From contig NZ_WKJC01000001.1 of the NCBI RefSeq assembly GCF_009674675.1, forward strand, positions 1,185,031 through 1,249,030: a stretch of DNA of 64,000 nt. The letters are read 5' to 3'. The DNA comes from Kangiella sp. HZ709. Its GTDB lineage: Bacteria > Pseudomonadota > Gammaproteobacteria > Enterobacterales > Kangiellaceae. Within the stretch, counting starts at the first letter, position 1, and each line of letters opens with the position of its first letter. The position numbers and the translations under genes were made by a program. A model generated the notes under the pieces. It did no database searches. It had not been told where the DNA came from and worked only from the letters and a program-made list of their open reading frames with translations. Positions 25,701-34,447 of the stretch are shown here, piece by piece.

Positions 25701-25940
25701 GCGAAGCTTATCAATACCTTCCAAATCAAAAACAGCCTCTTCGACTCGAGTAGAAATCGTTCTTTCTGCTTCTTCCGGAGAAGCTCCTCGAAAAGGAACT
25801 GTAACGGTGATAGTGTTAATTTCGATGCTAGGAAAGCGTTCTACGGTTACCCTTTTGAAAATAGTAAAAGCACCGGCTAAAAGTATAACCACCATGAGCA
25901 TATTGGCGGCTACTGGATTTCGTGCGAACCATGCAATCAT
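22788..25940 (-). CDS. RND efflux pump, inner-membrane permease
   Basis: About 1050 residues of the HAE1/AcrB superfamily: twelve membrane helices, two large periplasmic loops, an N-terminal MIAWFARNPVAANMLMVVIL helix, and the proton-relay aspartates in TM4 (LGIVVDDAIVTGENIYNH). The ATG at 25940, with GGAG 8 bases upstream, overlaps the stop of the adaptor gene (ATGA) and is chosen over a longer frame that would run into the adaptor. It works with the adaptor and a TolC-like channel that is not in the window. The substrate is unknown. Confidence 0.9.
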   Translation of the reverse strand: MIAWFARNPVAANMLMVVILLAGAFTIFKRVTVERFPSIEINTITVTVPFRGASPEEAERTISTRVEEAVFDLEGIDKLRSVSSEGSSTVIIEIEDSYDMELLLDKVKSRVDALNTLPVEAERPIIRRSEFNRETISVMVSGELPEQELREYADILQEEMLTIEGITQIETSGVRAFEIAIEVNQDLLNEYGLTLQEIANAINNDSLDLSAGQVRSDKGDILLRLKGQSYTQREFLEIPILTQADGTRILLKDIARIKDGFEEQGLNTRFDGRPAIELEIFRVGDQSEIQVAQKIKDFVTAKQGKIPAGLEVGIWRDQSKGLKARLSTLNYSLLQGGILVIILLTLFLRPTIALWVSLGIPIAFAGGIALMPEMGATVNLISLFAFILVLGIVVDDAIVTGENIYNHLSRGSPPLEAAINGTKEVAVPVTFGIITTMIAFVPILFLPGGWGKWYFQLPLIVIPVLFFSLVESKLILPAHLGHMKFKKKQEEGNAFQRFQQKFANGFEAGIVKFYKPVLNFAISHWAITVTFFIGLLYIIYFAVSLGHTKFSSFPRIPSETARNSLSMPAGTPFEVTDDYIQRITNAAIELKEKYRDTETGESVITHVFSVSGAGGRSASPNRGRVMFETIPPEERANDVSIGQLVREWRQLIGPLPGAETLNFRAEIGRSRDPIDIQLSGADTIQLNQAAEQIKTILTNAEGVFDIADSFSKGKQEIQFDLKPQAEALGVNLSSLARQVRSAFFGVEVQRIQRGRDDVRVMLRLSEEERSSLDELKNLLVQVPNGGKLPLHQLADLSYGNSPSSITRIDRRRTINITADVDKANSNILTIREGINNDVAQLLENFPGIGYSLEGEAREESELFSSIYVSILFVMLAIYVLLAIVFKSYHKPFIVMAVIPLGAVMAVLGHWLMGLTLSMMSILGMLALTGVVVNDSLVLVDYINKQREKGIARKEAVLNAGIRRLRPIMLTSLTTFVGLIPIIFDKSTQAQFLIPMGVSLGFGILFATAITLILVPLFYYRVKALVVFMLSFAALLGYQYQDWILELIARV

Positions 25941-27148
25941 TTGGAATCTCCGTTGGTCGCTTTTTTCTTCTTGGTTTGAGCATTGCCTGGTTTGCCCTGC
26001 CATTTTTTTGCTGCTGCTTGCCCTTTTATTTGCAAGCTAGCGCCATCAGCAACAAATCGAAGTGGTGTAGTAATTAGCTGGTCACCCGCTGCTACCCCAG
26101 ATTTGATTAAACTCAAATCCCCACCTTGCCACTGAGTCTCAATTTTCTGACGTGCTAACTTGCCATCGCGGTATAGGTACACTTGGCCATCGTCATAAAT
26201 ATATTTACTAGGAATAACTATTGCCTGGTCAAGGCTAACGCCAAAAATTCGGGCATTCACAAACTGACCGACCTTAAGTAAAGGCTCATTTTCTAAAATG
26301 CTGCCATCAATAATTGCGGTTACAAACCACTGTCTACTAGTTTGATCGATAATGCTATCGCTGCGGTCTAAAGTCGCTGGCCAGCTTTTACTGAAGGTGC
26401 CAAAATCCGCAACAAGCTCGACCTTGCTATCTTGATTGAAGCTAGGCAAAAATTCGACTTTACTGGTGGGAATTGGTAAACGGATCTCCAAATTCGAGGT
26501 CGAGAATATGCTAGCAATAGCAGTGTTTTGGTTCACCAGCTGGCCGAGATCCGATAACTTACTGATGACTTTACCATCATACGGCGCAATGATATTGGTT
26601 CGTTCAAGCGCTAATTCAGCCTTTTCTAAACGGGCTTGCGCAGCATCTAACTTTGCTTTAGCAGAAGCGATTTGCGGTTTACGAAGCACCAGTGATGAAG
26701 CTTTTTTATTGGGATTGATTTTCTGCCAGTCGCGAATGGCTTGCTCTGCTAATGCTTCTTCCTGTTGCAAGCTAAGTTTTGCATTAGCTAGCTCCGCTCG
26801 AGCGATGGTCACTTCAATTCGATAGTCTTTATCATCAATTGTCGCTAATAAGTCGCCTTTTTTAAAGCTACGCCCTGACTCCATTTTTTCGCTAACGGAA
26901 GTGATAATACCGGATGCTTGCGCAACCAAGTTACCAGAAGTTTTGGCTTCGATATTACCAAACGAATCAATATAAACTTGAAAAGGTTTAGGCTCTATAG
27001 TTTGAACTTCTACAATGACTGCCTGCTCAAATTGTGGACGCTTCCTAGCTTCTGGTTTAGTAAAATACATCGCCGCGATTATCGTAACAATCAAACCGAC
27101 GATCACAAAAGGGAGTATCTTTATTAGTAATGTTTTTTTCATTGTCAT
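25937..27148 (-). CDS. RND pump periplasmic adaptor (MFP/HlyD family)
   Basis: A 403-residue adaptor with an N-terminal membrane helix (LLIKILPFVIVGLIVTIIAAM) and a biotinyl-lipoyl half-motif GNIEAKTSGNLVAQASGIIT. Next come a helical hairpin (LANAKLSLQQEEALAEQAI to RLEKAELALERTNI), the second lipoyl half (IIAPYDGKVISKL) and a β-barrel domain. The C-terminal tail is Lys- and Gln-rich. It is translated just before the permease with a 4-base overlap. Start codons at 27148 and 27142 are both possible. Confidence 0.9.
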   Translation of the reverse strand: MTMKKTLLIKILPFVIVGLIVTIIAAMYFTKPEARKRPQFEQAVIVEVQTIEPKPFQVYIDSFGNIEAKTSGNLVAQASGIITSVSEKMESGRSFKKGDLLATIDDKDYRIEVTIARAELANAKLSLQQEEALAEQAIRDWQKINPNKKASSLVLRKPQIASAKAKLDAAQARLEKAELALERTNIIAPYDGKVISKLSDLGQLVNQNTAIASIFSTSNLEIRLPIPTSKVEFLPSFNQDSKVELVADFGTFSKSWPATLDRSDSIIDQTSRQWFVTAIIDGSILENEPLLKVGQFVNARIFGVSLDQAIVIPSKYIYDDGQVYLYRDGKLARQKIETQWQGGDLSLIKSGVAAGDQLITTPLRFVADGASLQIKGQAAAKKWQGKPGNAQTKKKKATNGDSK

Positions 27149-27224
27149 ATTGATTATATTATTCGTAGTATTAAAACCGATCCTTTACAAAAAAATGTCT
27201 AGGTACCTTAACTATTAGTAACCA

Positions 27225-28433
27225 TTAAATATCAGTTCTTAATTTCTCGGCTAACGGTTTAACCTGTACTAAAACCATTGCCAAAATGGCAAAAAATAAT
27301 GCAAACACCATAAAAGAATTTATGTTTACAAACTGTGAAAACAAGTATGGCGCAACACCCGTTGAGCCGATCATAATCGCACCTAACATAGAGCGAATAG
27401 AACCTATATGTTGGGTACCAAAGACTTCGGCATAATAGGCATTGACTATAGGCCCTGTGGCCGCCACGGTGACACCGGCTAAGAACATAAAGACAATCAG
27501 CCAATTATCAGTGCCGCCCTGCCAAAGACACAGTATGGCTAATGTTAGTGGCAATAGAAACCAATTTAAAAAAACCCTTGGATTATATTTATCAACCCAG
27601 GGGCCGACTAATAAAGCACCAACAAAGTGGATGATGCCATAAACTGCCAATCCAGTCGCTAACCATTCTAAGGACCAACCTTTTAAATCCGCCCAAAAGG
27701 TTTGATGATAAAACAAGGCGGTAATTAAAAATGCAGGAGCAATAATGGCAGGTACCAAACACCAAAAGCGCCAATCTTTGCTCAGTTCTTTCCTAGTCCA
27801 TTGTTTCTGCTTAGATCGGTTTTGTTGTTCTACCAAGCGCTCAATAGGTTTCAGCTTAGCTTTATGTAGCAACCAAAACAGTAACGGAATTAAAGCCAAC
27901 AAGGTAAAACCTGAATACATAAGCCAACTGTTGTTAAAACCATAGTGCTTTAAAAGACTCACAGCCACCAAAGGCATTACAATTTCGCCTATAGCCATAC
28001 CTTGACTGGAGATACTAACAGCTTTTGCCCTATCTTTAGGAATGTAGCGCAACAAAGTGGTAGTCGCTATATGCCCCATCAAACCTTGCCCACAAAGACG
28101 GAGCCCTAAATAAGCAAAAAATAGCATCCAAAGACTTTGACTGAATGCGAACAAGACACAGGATAAAACTAGCAGCAGCAAAACAGCAAAAGTAAAAGCT
28201 TTCACTTCAACTTTGTCAATTTTAGGCCCTATAAAGAACAAGGTAAAACCACTGGTTAAAGTGGCAATGGAATAAACGAGACTCAACGACTGCTCATTGA
28301 TAAGCAAGTCCGTAACTAAGTCTTTATTAAATAAAGAAATGAAAAAGGTCTGCCCTAGATTGCCTATAAATACGCATAAAAAGCCAAAGGCTAACAGGTA
28401 TTTATTGTTTTTAATGAAACCCCAATAATTCAT
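27225..28433 (-). CDS. Major facilitator superfamily transporter
   Basis: About 402 residues with twelve hydrophobic helices in two halves joined by a charged loop (LHKAKLKPIERLVEQQNRSK). It has a polar first loop and the MFS pattern GPKIDKVEVK after helix 2, and resembles the monocarboxylate/oxalate-formate group, but the substrate is not readable. The ATG at 28433 with AGGA about 9 bases upstream is preferred to a TTG at 28463. Confidence 0.82.
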   Translation of the reverse strand: MNYWGFIKNNKYLLAFGFLCVFIGNLGQTFFISLFNKDLVTDLLINEQSLSLVYSIATLTSGFTLFFIGPKIDKVEVKAFTFAVLLLLVLSCVLFAFSQSLWMLFFAYLGLRLCGQGLMGHIATTTLLRYIPKDRAKAVSISSQGMAIGEIVMPLVAVSLLKHYGFNNSWLMYSGFTLLALIPLLFWLLHKAKLKPIERLVEQQNRSKQKQWTRKELSKDWRFWCLVPAIIAPAFLITALFYHQTFWADLKGWSLEWLATGLAVYGIIHFVGALLVGPWVDKYNPRVFLNWFLLPLTLAILCLWQGGTDNWLIVFMFLAGVTVAATGPIVNAYYAEVFGTQHIGSIRSMLGAIMIGSTGVAPYLFSQFVNINSFMVFALFFAILAMVLVQVKPLAEKLRTDI

Positions 28434-28510
28434 CAAAACAATCCTAAAACAGTCATTTTGCAAACATTATATAGTAGCCGTTCAAAAAACCCATATTTAT
28501 TAGCTTTCCC

Positions 28511-28539
28511 TTGCCATTAATGGTTATTTCTTATATCTT
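28511..28539 (+). promoter_or_regulatory. Predicted tRNA-Ser promoter
   Basis: -35 TTGCCA (28511-28516), a 17-base spacer, -10 TATCTT (28534-28539), followed by the GC-rich CTGCGCC discriminator. It uses the same -35 as the other tRNA promoter in the window. Confidence 0.55.
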
Positions 28540-28550
28540 ACTGCGCCTAC

Positions 28551-28641
28551 GGTGAAGTGTCCGAGCGGCTGAAGGAGCACGCCTGGAAAGCGTGTATAGG
28601 TTAATCGCCTATCGAGGGTTCGAATCCCTCCTTCACCGCCA
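28551..28641 (+). tRNA. tRNA-Ser (GGA)
   Basis: A class II tRNA of 91 bases: acceptor GGTGAAG/CTTCACC, discriminator G, encoded CCA, and anticodon stem CACGC/GCGTG with loop CTGGAAA (GGA). It has a long variable arm (TATAGGTTAATCGCCTA) and a T arm with GTTCGAATC. The G discriminator and long variable arm are serine features. Confidence 0.97.
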
Positions 28642-28644
28642 TAT

Positions 28645-28673
28645 AAAAAAGCCCTCTTAAATGAGGGCTTTTT
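28645..28673. terminator. Terminator shared by tRNA-Ser and purK
   Basis: GCCCTC/GAGGGC stem with a TTAAAT loop, A-run on the left and T-run on the right. It ends the tRNA transcript and, in the other direction, purE-purK. Confidence 0.88.
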
Positions 28674-28686
28674 ATTATTCAATAAC

Positions 28687-29832
28687 TTATTTGTAAAAGC
28701 TCGACTTCAGTAGCTCAGCTATTAAATCTTGTTGGTTTACCATACCGAGGACTTTAATAATATTTGGCACAAAGTTTTCGTCGTTATCACCATCTGCACA
28801 TATATTGATATGACCAACCTTACGACCTGGCTTTGGTTCTTTCCCATAATCATATAGGACAGCTCCAGGAATTCTTGCTACTGCTTTTTTATCAGGAATT
28901 CCACCGATCAAGTTAACCATTGCGGTGGCATTTTGAATGGAAGTATCTTGCAGTGGTTGATTTGTAATTGCCAACAAATGATTCTTAAACTGGGAGGCAA
29001 TTGCACCATCCATACTCCAATGACCTGAATTATGGACGCGAGGTGACAATTCATTAGCCGCAAATTTGTCTCCTAAATCGAAAAGTTCTACGGCCATAGT
29101 GCCAACGTAGCCTACATCTTCCATTACTTTACGAATGATATCTTGTGCTTCTTGTTGCTTAGGATCATGTTGCAAACTTAGTGATAACCTTAAAATACCT
29201 TCTCTGTGATAATTCTCTGCTAAAGGATAATAAGCTATTTCGCCAGCCACGTTTCTAGAAGCCACAATTGAAACTTCTCTCTTAAAATTCACCATGGATT
29301 CTAGGATACAAGCTACTGGTGCTAAAGAGTCCCAGGCAGCAACAAGCTCGCTTTCATCTCTTAAAACTACCTGTCCTTTGCCGTCATAACCATCGCGACG
29401 CGTTTTTAGAATTGCAGGCAATCCAACTTCTACTACAGCTTTTTGTAAGTCTTCAAGACTATTCACTGTTGCAAACCTGGCGGTTTCAATTCCTTGCTGA
29501 TTAAACATGTTTTTTTCATTTAATCGATCGCTGGCTAAAGTGAGCGCTTTTGAAGAAGGGTGGACGGGCTTTACTTTCTCCAGTTCTTGAACTAATGCAA
29601 CTGGAATACTTTCAAACTCATAAGTAACCACATCAGACCAATTTTCTAAAGCTTCTTTAGCTTTTGGCTCAAGGTAGGGGTAAACAAAATGCTTACCATA
29701 GGCGGCCGCGCAAGCATCTTTTTCAGGTGCTACAAAGGCGAAATCCATTGCTAATGAAGACATGTCTGTCGTTTGCCCAGCTTGAGCCAACATTTGAGCC
29801 AGCTGGCCACCACCAATAATGCCAACCTTCAT
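28687..29832 (-). CDS. purK: N5-carboxyaminoimidazole ribonucleotide synthase
   Basis: The ATP-grasp enzyme that carboxylates AIR to N5-CAIR in purine synthesis. The 381 residues show the N-terminal GIIGGGQLAQMLAQAG, the ATP-grasp core (KTRRDGYDGKGQ, then ELSPRVHNSGHWS) and a C-terminal barrel. Its ATG directly follows the TAA of purE with no gap, so the two are coupled. Confidence 0.96.
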   Translation of the reverse strand: MKVGIIGGGQLAQMLAQAGQTTDMSSLAMDFAFVAPEKDACAAAYGKHFVYPYLEPKAKEALENWSDVVTYEFESIPVALVQELEKVKPVHPSSKALTLASDRLNEKNMFNQQGIETARFATVNSLEDLQKAVVEVGLPAILKTRRDGYDGKGQVVLRDESELVAAWDSLAPVACILESMVNFKREVSIVASRNVAGEIAYYPLAENYHREGILRLSLSLQHDPKQQEAQDIIRKVMEDVGYVGTMAVELFDLGDKFAANELSPRVHNSGHWSMDGAIASQFKNHLLAITNQPLQDTSIQNATAMVNLIGGIPDKKAVARIPGAVLYDYGKEPKPGRKVGHINICADGDNDENFVPNIIKVLGMVNQQDLIAELLKSSFYK

Positions 29833-30342
29833 TTATACCGCCTCTCTTGGGTCCGCATTATCCATAACTGTTTGAGTTTGAGCCGCTCTAAACTCTTTAA
29901 TAGCGATTTTAAACTCAGGGTATTTATTGGCAAGAATGCTAGCGGCAAATAAACCTGCATTGGCAGAACCCGCATCACCAATAGCAAGAGTTCCCACCGG
30001 AATGCCCGCAGGCATTTGAGCAATAGAGAGTAACGAATCAACGCCATTTAAAGTTCGTGATTTAACTGGAACCCCTAATACGGGCAAAGGAGTAATCGCT
30101 GCTACCATACCGGGTAGGTGCGCAGCCCCACCAGCGCCAGCAATAATGACTTCAATACCACGAGACTCAGCTTGTTGGGCAAATTCATACATTTTCCCTG
30201 GCGTTCTATGAGCCGAAACAACCTCAACTTCATAAGGCACACCAATCTTATCCAAGGAATCAGCAGCTTTTTGCATGCAGCTCCAATCTGACTTAGAGCC
30301 CATAACGATACTCACCAAGGGTTGCGCTTTATCAAAACTCAT
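29833..30342 (-). CDS. purE: N5-CAIR mutase
   Basis: Converts N5-CAIR to CAIR, following PurK. The 169 residues contain [17 protein letters not shown], the class I motif SAHRTP and the Gly-rich [17 protein letters not shown]. It lies upstream of purK in a two-gene unit. No obvious PurR operator is seen in the 129 bases before it. Confidence 0.96.
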   Translation of the reverse strand: MSFDKAQPLVSIVMGSKSDWSCMQKAADSLDKIGVPYEVEVVSAHRTPGKMYEFAQQAESRGIEVIIAGAGGAAHLPGMVAAITPLPVLGVPVKSRTLNGVDSLLSIAQMPAGIPVGTLAIGDAGSANAGLFAASILANKYPEFKIAIKEFRAAQTQTVMDNADPREAV

Positions 30343-30471
30343 ATATTGCTCTCAAAATAAAACAAAATTAAACAGGCCGCATTATACACTGTTTTCAACC
30401 CAGATTTTAAGCCTCTATCTAAGATAATATGGCATTCAAACCCGATATTATCAGTATTCTTAATACCTAAA

Positions 30472-32073
30472 CTAAGCCGCCGCCAAATTGCTTTGGTTAT
30501 TTACAATTTCTTCTGCTTGGTATTGAGTGAGTAAATATTCAAATGCCGACAGTGAGGCTTTCGCACCTTCGCCCATAGATACGACAATTTGTTTATAAGG
30601 AACTGTAGTCACATCACCACAAGCAAAAATACCCTCTGCCGATGTATTGCATTTTTCATCAACCAGGATTTCACCAAAACTTGTAGTCTCAATAGTATCT
30701 TGTACAAACTGACTGTTCGGCACTAATCCTATTTGCACAAAAACACCATCCAAAGTTTTGGTCTTTTCCTCATCAGTTGCTCTATTTACATAATTAATGG
30801 CGCTCACTTTCCCATCGTCTGCATCAATAGAAGTGGTCGCTGCATTACTAATAATTTCGATATTTTCAGTTGCTTGCGCCTTATCTACTAAAACTTTATC
30901 TGCTTTCAGTTCAGGCATAAATTCAAACACTGTGACCGACTTTACAATACCCGCCAAATCTAAGGCTGCTTCAATTCCAGAGTTACCACCTCCAATCACG
31001 GCGACATCCTTTCCTTTAAAAAAAGGACCATCACAATGTGGGCAGTAAGCCACGCCATTGCCAATGTTTTCTTTCTCTCCAGGAATTCCAAGTTCCCTCC
31101 AGCGAGCGCCTGTAGCGATTATCACAGTTTTGGAACTGATGATTTCATTGCTGCTTAAGTGAATCTTTTTAGAATATTGCTGGTTTACAATTCTCTCAAC
31201 ACGAACATGCTCTTTCATGGTGATTTCATAATCACTCATGTGCTCCTGCATTGATGCTACGAGCTGTGGCCCGGTTGTTTTAGACACTGAAATTAGGTTC
31301 TCAATCCCCATAGTATCTTTTACTTGCCCACCAAAACGATCAGCTACAATAGTTACTGCCAAACCTTTTCTTGCTGCATAAATTGCAGCCGCCACTCCAG
31401 CTGGACCAGCACCAATTACCGTGACATCTTGCAATGGTAATTGCGTTGTTATTTCTGTGTTGTTTATTTGCGGGAATTTTTCAATCAGCTTTTCCAATAA
31501 AGTCGCAATGTCTAATTTGCCATTAGCAAATAGCTCACCATTAAGGTAAACACTTGGAACGCCTTGGATACCTCTTTGATCTATTAACTCTTGATAAAGG
31601 CCACCATCAATCATTTCCACGCTAATCTTGTCATTTAATAATGCGAACTGATTTAACGCCTGCACCACTTCCGGACAGTTGTGGCAACTTAAGCTTACAA
31701 ACACTTCAAACTTCAGTACATCTTCAACTTTACTGATTACAGTTTTAACGTGATCATCCAACTGCATTGGGTGACCGCCTGAGTGCAAAATAGCTAGTAC
31801 TAAAGAGTTAAATTCGTGCCCTGATGGGATACCTGAAAATTCAATGCCATTGTCAGCGCCATTAGTTTGCAACTTAAAGCTTAAAGGACTTCTTAGCGTA
31901 TCGACTAACTCTTCTTTAAAAACAACTTTTTCACCGGCACTGGCAACTTGGCTTAGAAATTCTACTAACTCAGAACGTTTTTCATGTTCACCCGTGTTTA
32001 ACACTATGGTCACTGTTTGAGTTAAGTTTTCAAAATAGCTTTTTAATGAGTTAATAATATCTTGAGTGATCAT
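30472..32073 (-). CDS. ahpF: Alkyl hydroperoxide reductase subunit F
   Basis: An FAD/NADH disulfide reductase that recharges AhpC. Order: an N-terminal tandem thioredoxin fold with Cys130-x-x-Cys133 (CHNCP), a linker, an FAD-binding [17 protein letters not shown], the second redox pair CPHC near residue 345, an NADH-binding [15 protein letters not shown], and a C-terminal FAD motif IFACGDVTT. The length of 533 is slightly over the usual 521. It lies 63 bases after ahpC in the same orientation. Confidence 0.96.
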   Translation of the reverse strand: MITQDIINSLKSYFENLTQTVTIVLNTGEHEKRSELVEFLSQVASAGEKVVFKEELVDTLRSPLSFKLQTNGADNGIEFSGIPSGHEFNSLVLAILHSGGHPMQLDDHVKTVISKVEDVLKFEVFVSLSCHNCPEVVQALNQFALLNDKISVEMIDGGLYQELIDQRGIQGVPSVYLNGELFANGKLDIATLLEKLIEKFPQINNTEITTQLPLQDVTVIGAGPAGVAAAIYAARKGLAVTIVADRFGGQVKDTMGIENLISVSKTTGPQLVASMQEHMSDYEITMKEHVRVERIVNQQYSKKIHLSSNEIISSKTVIIATGARWRELGIPGEKENIGNGVAYCPHCDGPFFKGKDVAVIGGGNSGIEAALDLAGIVKSVTVFEFMPELKADKVLVDKAQATENIEIISNAATTSIDADDGKVSAINYVNRATDEEKTKTLDGVFVQIGLVPNSQFVQDTIETTSFGEILVDEKCNTSAEGIFACGDVTTVPYKQIVVSMGEGAKASLSAFEYLLTQYQAEEIVNNQSNLAAA

Positions 32074-32136
32074 GTTTCTTTCCTTTTATTTCAAGTGGAT
32101 GCTCAGTTTTGCTAAGCATCCGTATTTTCTTTACGG

Positions 32137-32700
32137 TTATAATTTACCGACTAAATCTAATGACGGAGCTAAGGTTTCTTCACCTTCTTTCCATTTTGCA
32201 GGACAAACTTCACCCGGATGTGCTGCGATATATTGAGCGGCCTTTACTTTGCGTAATAATTCACCGGCATCACGGCCAACACCTTCACACGAAATTTCCA
32301 TTACCTGTATAACGCCATCTGGATCAACCACAAATGTAGCTCTATCAGCTAAGCCTTGACCTTCTCGCATCACACCAAAATTGTTAGTAATTTGACCGGT
32401 AGGATCGCCAATCATGGTGTAATTTATTTTACGGATAGTATCAGAAGCATCGTGCCAAGCTTTATGGGTGAAATGAGTATCTGTAGAAACTGAAAATACC
32501 TCTACACCTCTTGATTGCAACTCTTCATAGTGATCCGCTAAGTCGCCTAGTTCAGTCGGACAAACGAAAGTGAAATCCGCTGGATAGAAAAAGAAAATTG
32601 CCCACTTACCTTTAATGTCTTTCTCGGAGACATCGATAAACTCGCCTTGACTGAAAGCAGCTGCATTAAAAGGTTTAATTGTTGAATTGATAGTAGTCAT
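32137..32700 (-). CDS. ahpC: Alkyl hydroperoxide reductase subunit C (peroxiredoxin)
   Basis: A typical 2-Cys peroxiredoxin of 187 residues. The peroxidatic Cys47 is in DFTFVCPTE and the resolving cysteine is in [10 protein letters not shown]. It reduces organic peroxides and hydrogen peroxide in the cytoplasm, with AhpF as reductant. GAGGAA lies 6 bases before the ATG. It is divergent from oxyR, the expected regulator. Confidence 0.97.
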   Translation of the reverse strand: MTTINSTIKPFNAAAFSQGEFIDVSEKDIKGKWAIFFFYPADFTFVCPTELGDLADHYEELQSRGVEVFSVSTDTHFTHKAWHDASDTIRKINYTMIGDPTGQITNNFGVMREGQGLADRATFVVDPDGVIQVMEISCEGVGRDAGELLRKVKAAQYIAAHPGEVCPAKWKEGEETLAPSLDLVGKL

Positions 32701-32818
32701 GAGTATTCCTCGTTATTTATTTAGCCCTTATTGGCTACGAGGTTCACTATATTCAAACCCCGACGTTAAATATATTTAATATTATTTAAATTAATGTTAA
32801 ATTATTTTAAACGATTAA
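32701..32818. promoter_or_regulatory. ahpC-oxyR divergent control region
   Basis: 118 bases, very AT-rich from 32772 on. Reading towards ahpC there is a -10 TATAGT (32751-32746) with no good -35 at 16-18 bases, as expected for an OxyR-activated promoter. The AT-rich block between CGTTAAA (about 32763) and TTTAAACG (about 32813) contains several TTAA-centred repeats that could hold the OxyR site. The exact site is not defined. Confidence 0.5.
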
Positions 32819-33721
32819 ATGTATACTAATATGATTTCTTTAAAGCAGATCCAATACGCCTGCTCTTTGGCCGAGCATAAGCACTTTGGTAAAGCAGCCC
32901 AGCATTCTCATGTCACCACCGCAGCCTTAAGTACCGCAATTGCTGAAATGGAAAAACAGCTCGGTTTTGCTCTATTTGAACGTGACAATAAGAAAGTTTT
33001 GATCACCAAACTAGGGCATCAAGTCATTGCAAAATACGAGAATATTTTGTTAGAGGTTAAAGATATTTATGACCTTAGAAAAACCTTAGAAAAGCCACTA
33101 TCTGGCCATCTTTCACTAGGTATTATTCCTACCATAGCGCCTTATTTGCTGCCTTTAATTCTGCCGACAATTATTAAACAGTATCCAAATTTGGCATTGG
33201 AAATTTTCGAGGAACAGTCTCATGTGTTAGTGGAAAAAGTTAAGAAAGGAGAAATTGACACCGCCATCTTAGCTCTGCCCTATCCACTCGGTGGACTATT
33301 GAGTTTGTCTTTCCTAGGCGAAAAATTCTTCCTGATCCTTCCTAAAAGTCATGTGTTGGCGAAGCAAAAATCTATCGACTCATCTAGCATCCCTCTGAAT
33401 AAATTATTGCTTCTAAAAGATGGTCACTGCCTTAAAGAGCATGCGTTAGCCGCTTGCCACTTGGCTGAGAATGATTCCATTAATGCCGAGGCGACAAGCT
33501 TAGCGACTTTAGTGCAACTAGTGGATAACGATATGGGGATGACTTTAGTACCAGAAATTGCGATAGAACAGTTAGTTCGAAACCACCCTAATCTTGCAGC
33601 AATTCCGCTAAAGGAAAAAGGCCCTCACCGCTCTCTAGCATTTATATTACGACCTAACTATCCCCATTTGGATAATTTGCAACTATTGAAACAAATCGTG
33701 CTTCAGTCTTTAAGGGTCTAG
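32819..33721 (+). CDS. oxyR: Hydrogen peroxide-sensing LysR regulator OxyR
   Basis: A LysR-type regulator of 300 residues: an N-terminal helix-turn-helix (HFGKAAQHSHVTTAALSTAI) and a substrate-binding-fold sensor. Cys204 and Cys213 in GHCLKEHALAAC have the same nine-residue spacing as the redox pair of E. coli OxyR. It is divergent from ahpC-ahpF, its likely target. ATGs at 32819 and 32831 are both possible; neither has a clear ribosome-binding site. The 3' end overlaps the next convergent gene by 4 bases. Confidence 0.95.
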   Translation: MYTNMISLKQIQYACSLAEHKHFGKAAQHSHVTTAALSTAIAEMEKQLGFALFERDNKKVLITKLGHQVIAKYENILLEVKDIYDLRKTLEKPLSGHLSLGIIPTIAPYLLPLILPTIIKQYPNLALEIFEEQSHVLVEKVKKGEIDTAILALPYPLGGLLSLSFLGEKFFLILPKSHVLAKQKSIDSSSIPLNKLLLLKDGHCLKEHALAACHLAENDSINAEATSLATLVQLVDNDMGMTLVPEIAIEQLVRNHPNLAAIPLKEKGPHRSLAFILRPNYPHLDNLQLLKQIVLQSLRV

Positions 33722-34278
33722 CCTGCTCGTTTATAAGCTTCTTTCAACCAATTGATCAGTTCTTTATCCACTTGCTTTATGTCAGTGATGCGCACTCGAT
33801 GCGAAACCATAGCATTAAAACTTCCTGATGCTTCAAGCCGCTCGGTTGGCTCTTCACCTTTTAAGTTAATACCGACATCAACTCGCGCTTTTGTCGAAGG
33901 CTGGATCAATGCAAATTGTTTTTTATGACGCAAGCTGACATAAGCCTTTTTAGGTGCTTGTTCAAAGCCCTTACCAAACTTTTCAACCGCTTTTAATAAC
34001 TTGTCATAGATGGGCTTAAGATCAGGTTTCTTTTCATATTGAGAGTTTACTAAATCACTATCTGACGCTGGCTCAGAATCACCTTTAAGAAAGTCTGAAC
34101 TAAGCAAATTAGCAAAACCATGCGTTACCCCATGATCGGTTTTAAGCATCTTAACGATTTGTCCATGTTTATTTAATTGACTGGCTTTAATAATTGTATT
34201 CCACTCAAGCTGCTGCTTACCGGTTTTTTCTGGAATATTGTTGCGCATGCTTTGCGCCATTTCTTCAGGGCTAGCCAT
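33718..34278 (-). CDS. DUF4287/DUF5655 domain protein
   Basis: A 186-residue protein. The N-terminal 60 residues (KTGKQQLEWNTIIKASQLNK through HGVTHGFANLL) match the DUF4287 pattern, and the C-terminal half (PIYDKLLKAVEKFGKGFEQA, then KKAYVSLRHKKQFALIQP) matches DUF5655, a possible DNA-interacting or transport-associated domain. It is probably cytoplasmic. It runs tail to tail with oxyR. Confidence 0.75.
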   Translation of the reverse strand: MASPEEMAQSMRNNIPEKTGKQQLEWNTIIKASQLNKHGQIVKMLKTDHGVTHGFANLLSSDFLKGDSEPASDSDLVNSQYEKKPDLKPIYDKLLKAVEKFGKGFEQAPKKAYVSLRHKKQFALIQPSTKARVDVGINLKGEEPTERLEASGSFNAMVSHRVRITDIKQVDKELINWLKEAYKRAG

Positions 34279-34447
34279 ATTAGTATCCTAATCCTTTAAC
34301 TGAGTCATAAATATAATCTTAGGCACGACTTTAATCAATCTAAGTAACGCTCCTTAATTGTGGAATACTTCAACGCTTCTAGGTAAAATACGCCAGTCCT
34401 GTGTGGCTTAATTCCACACCCTTAGCAATCTTCACTAGGATTAACAC

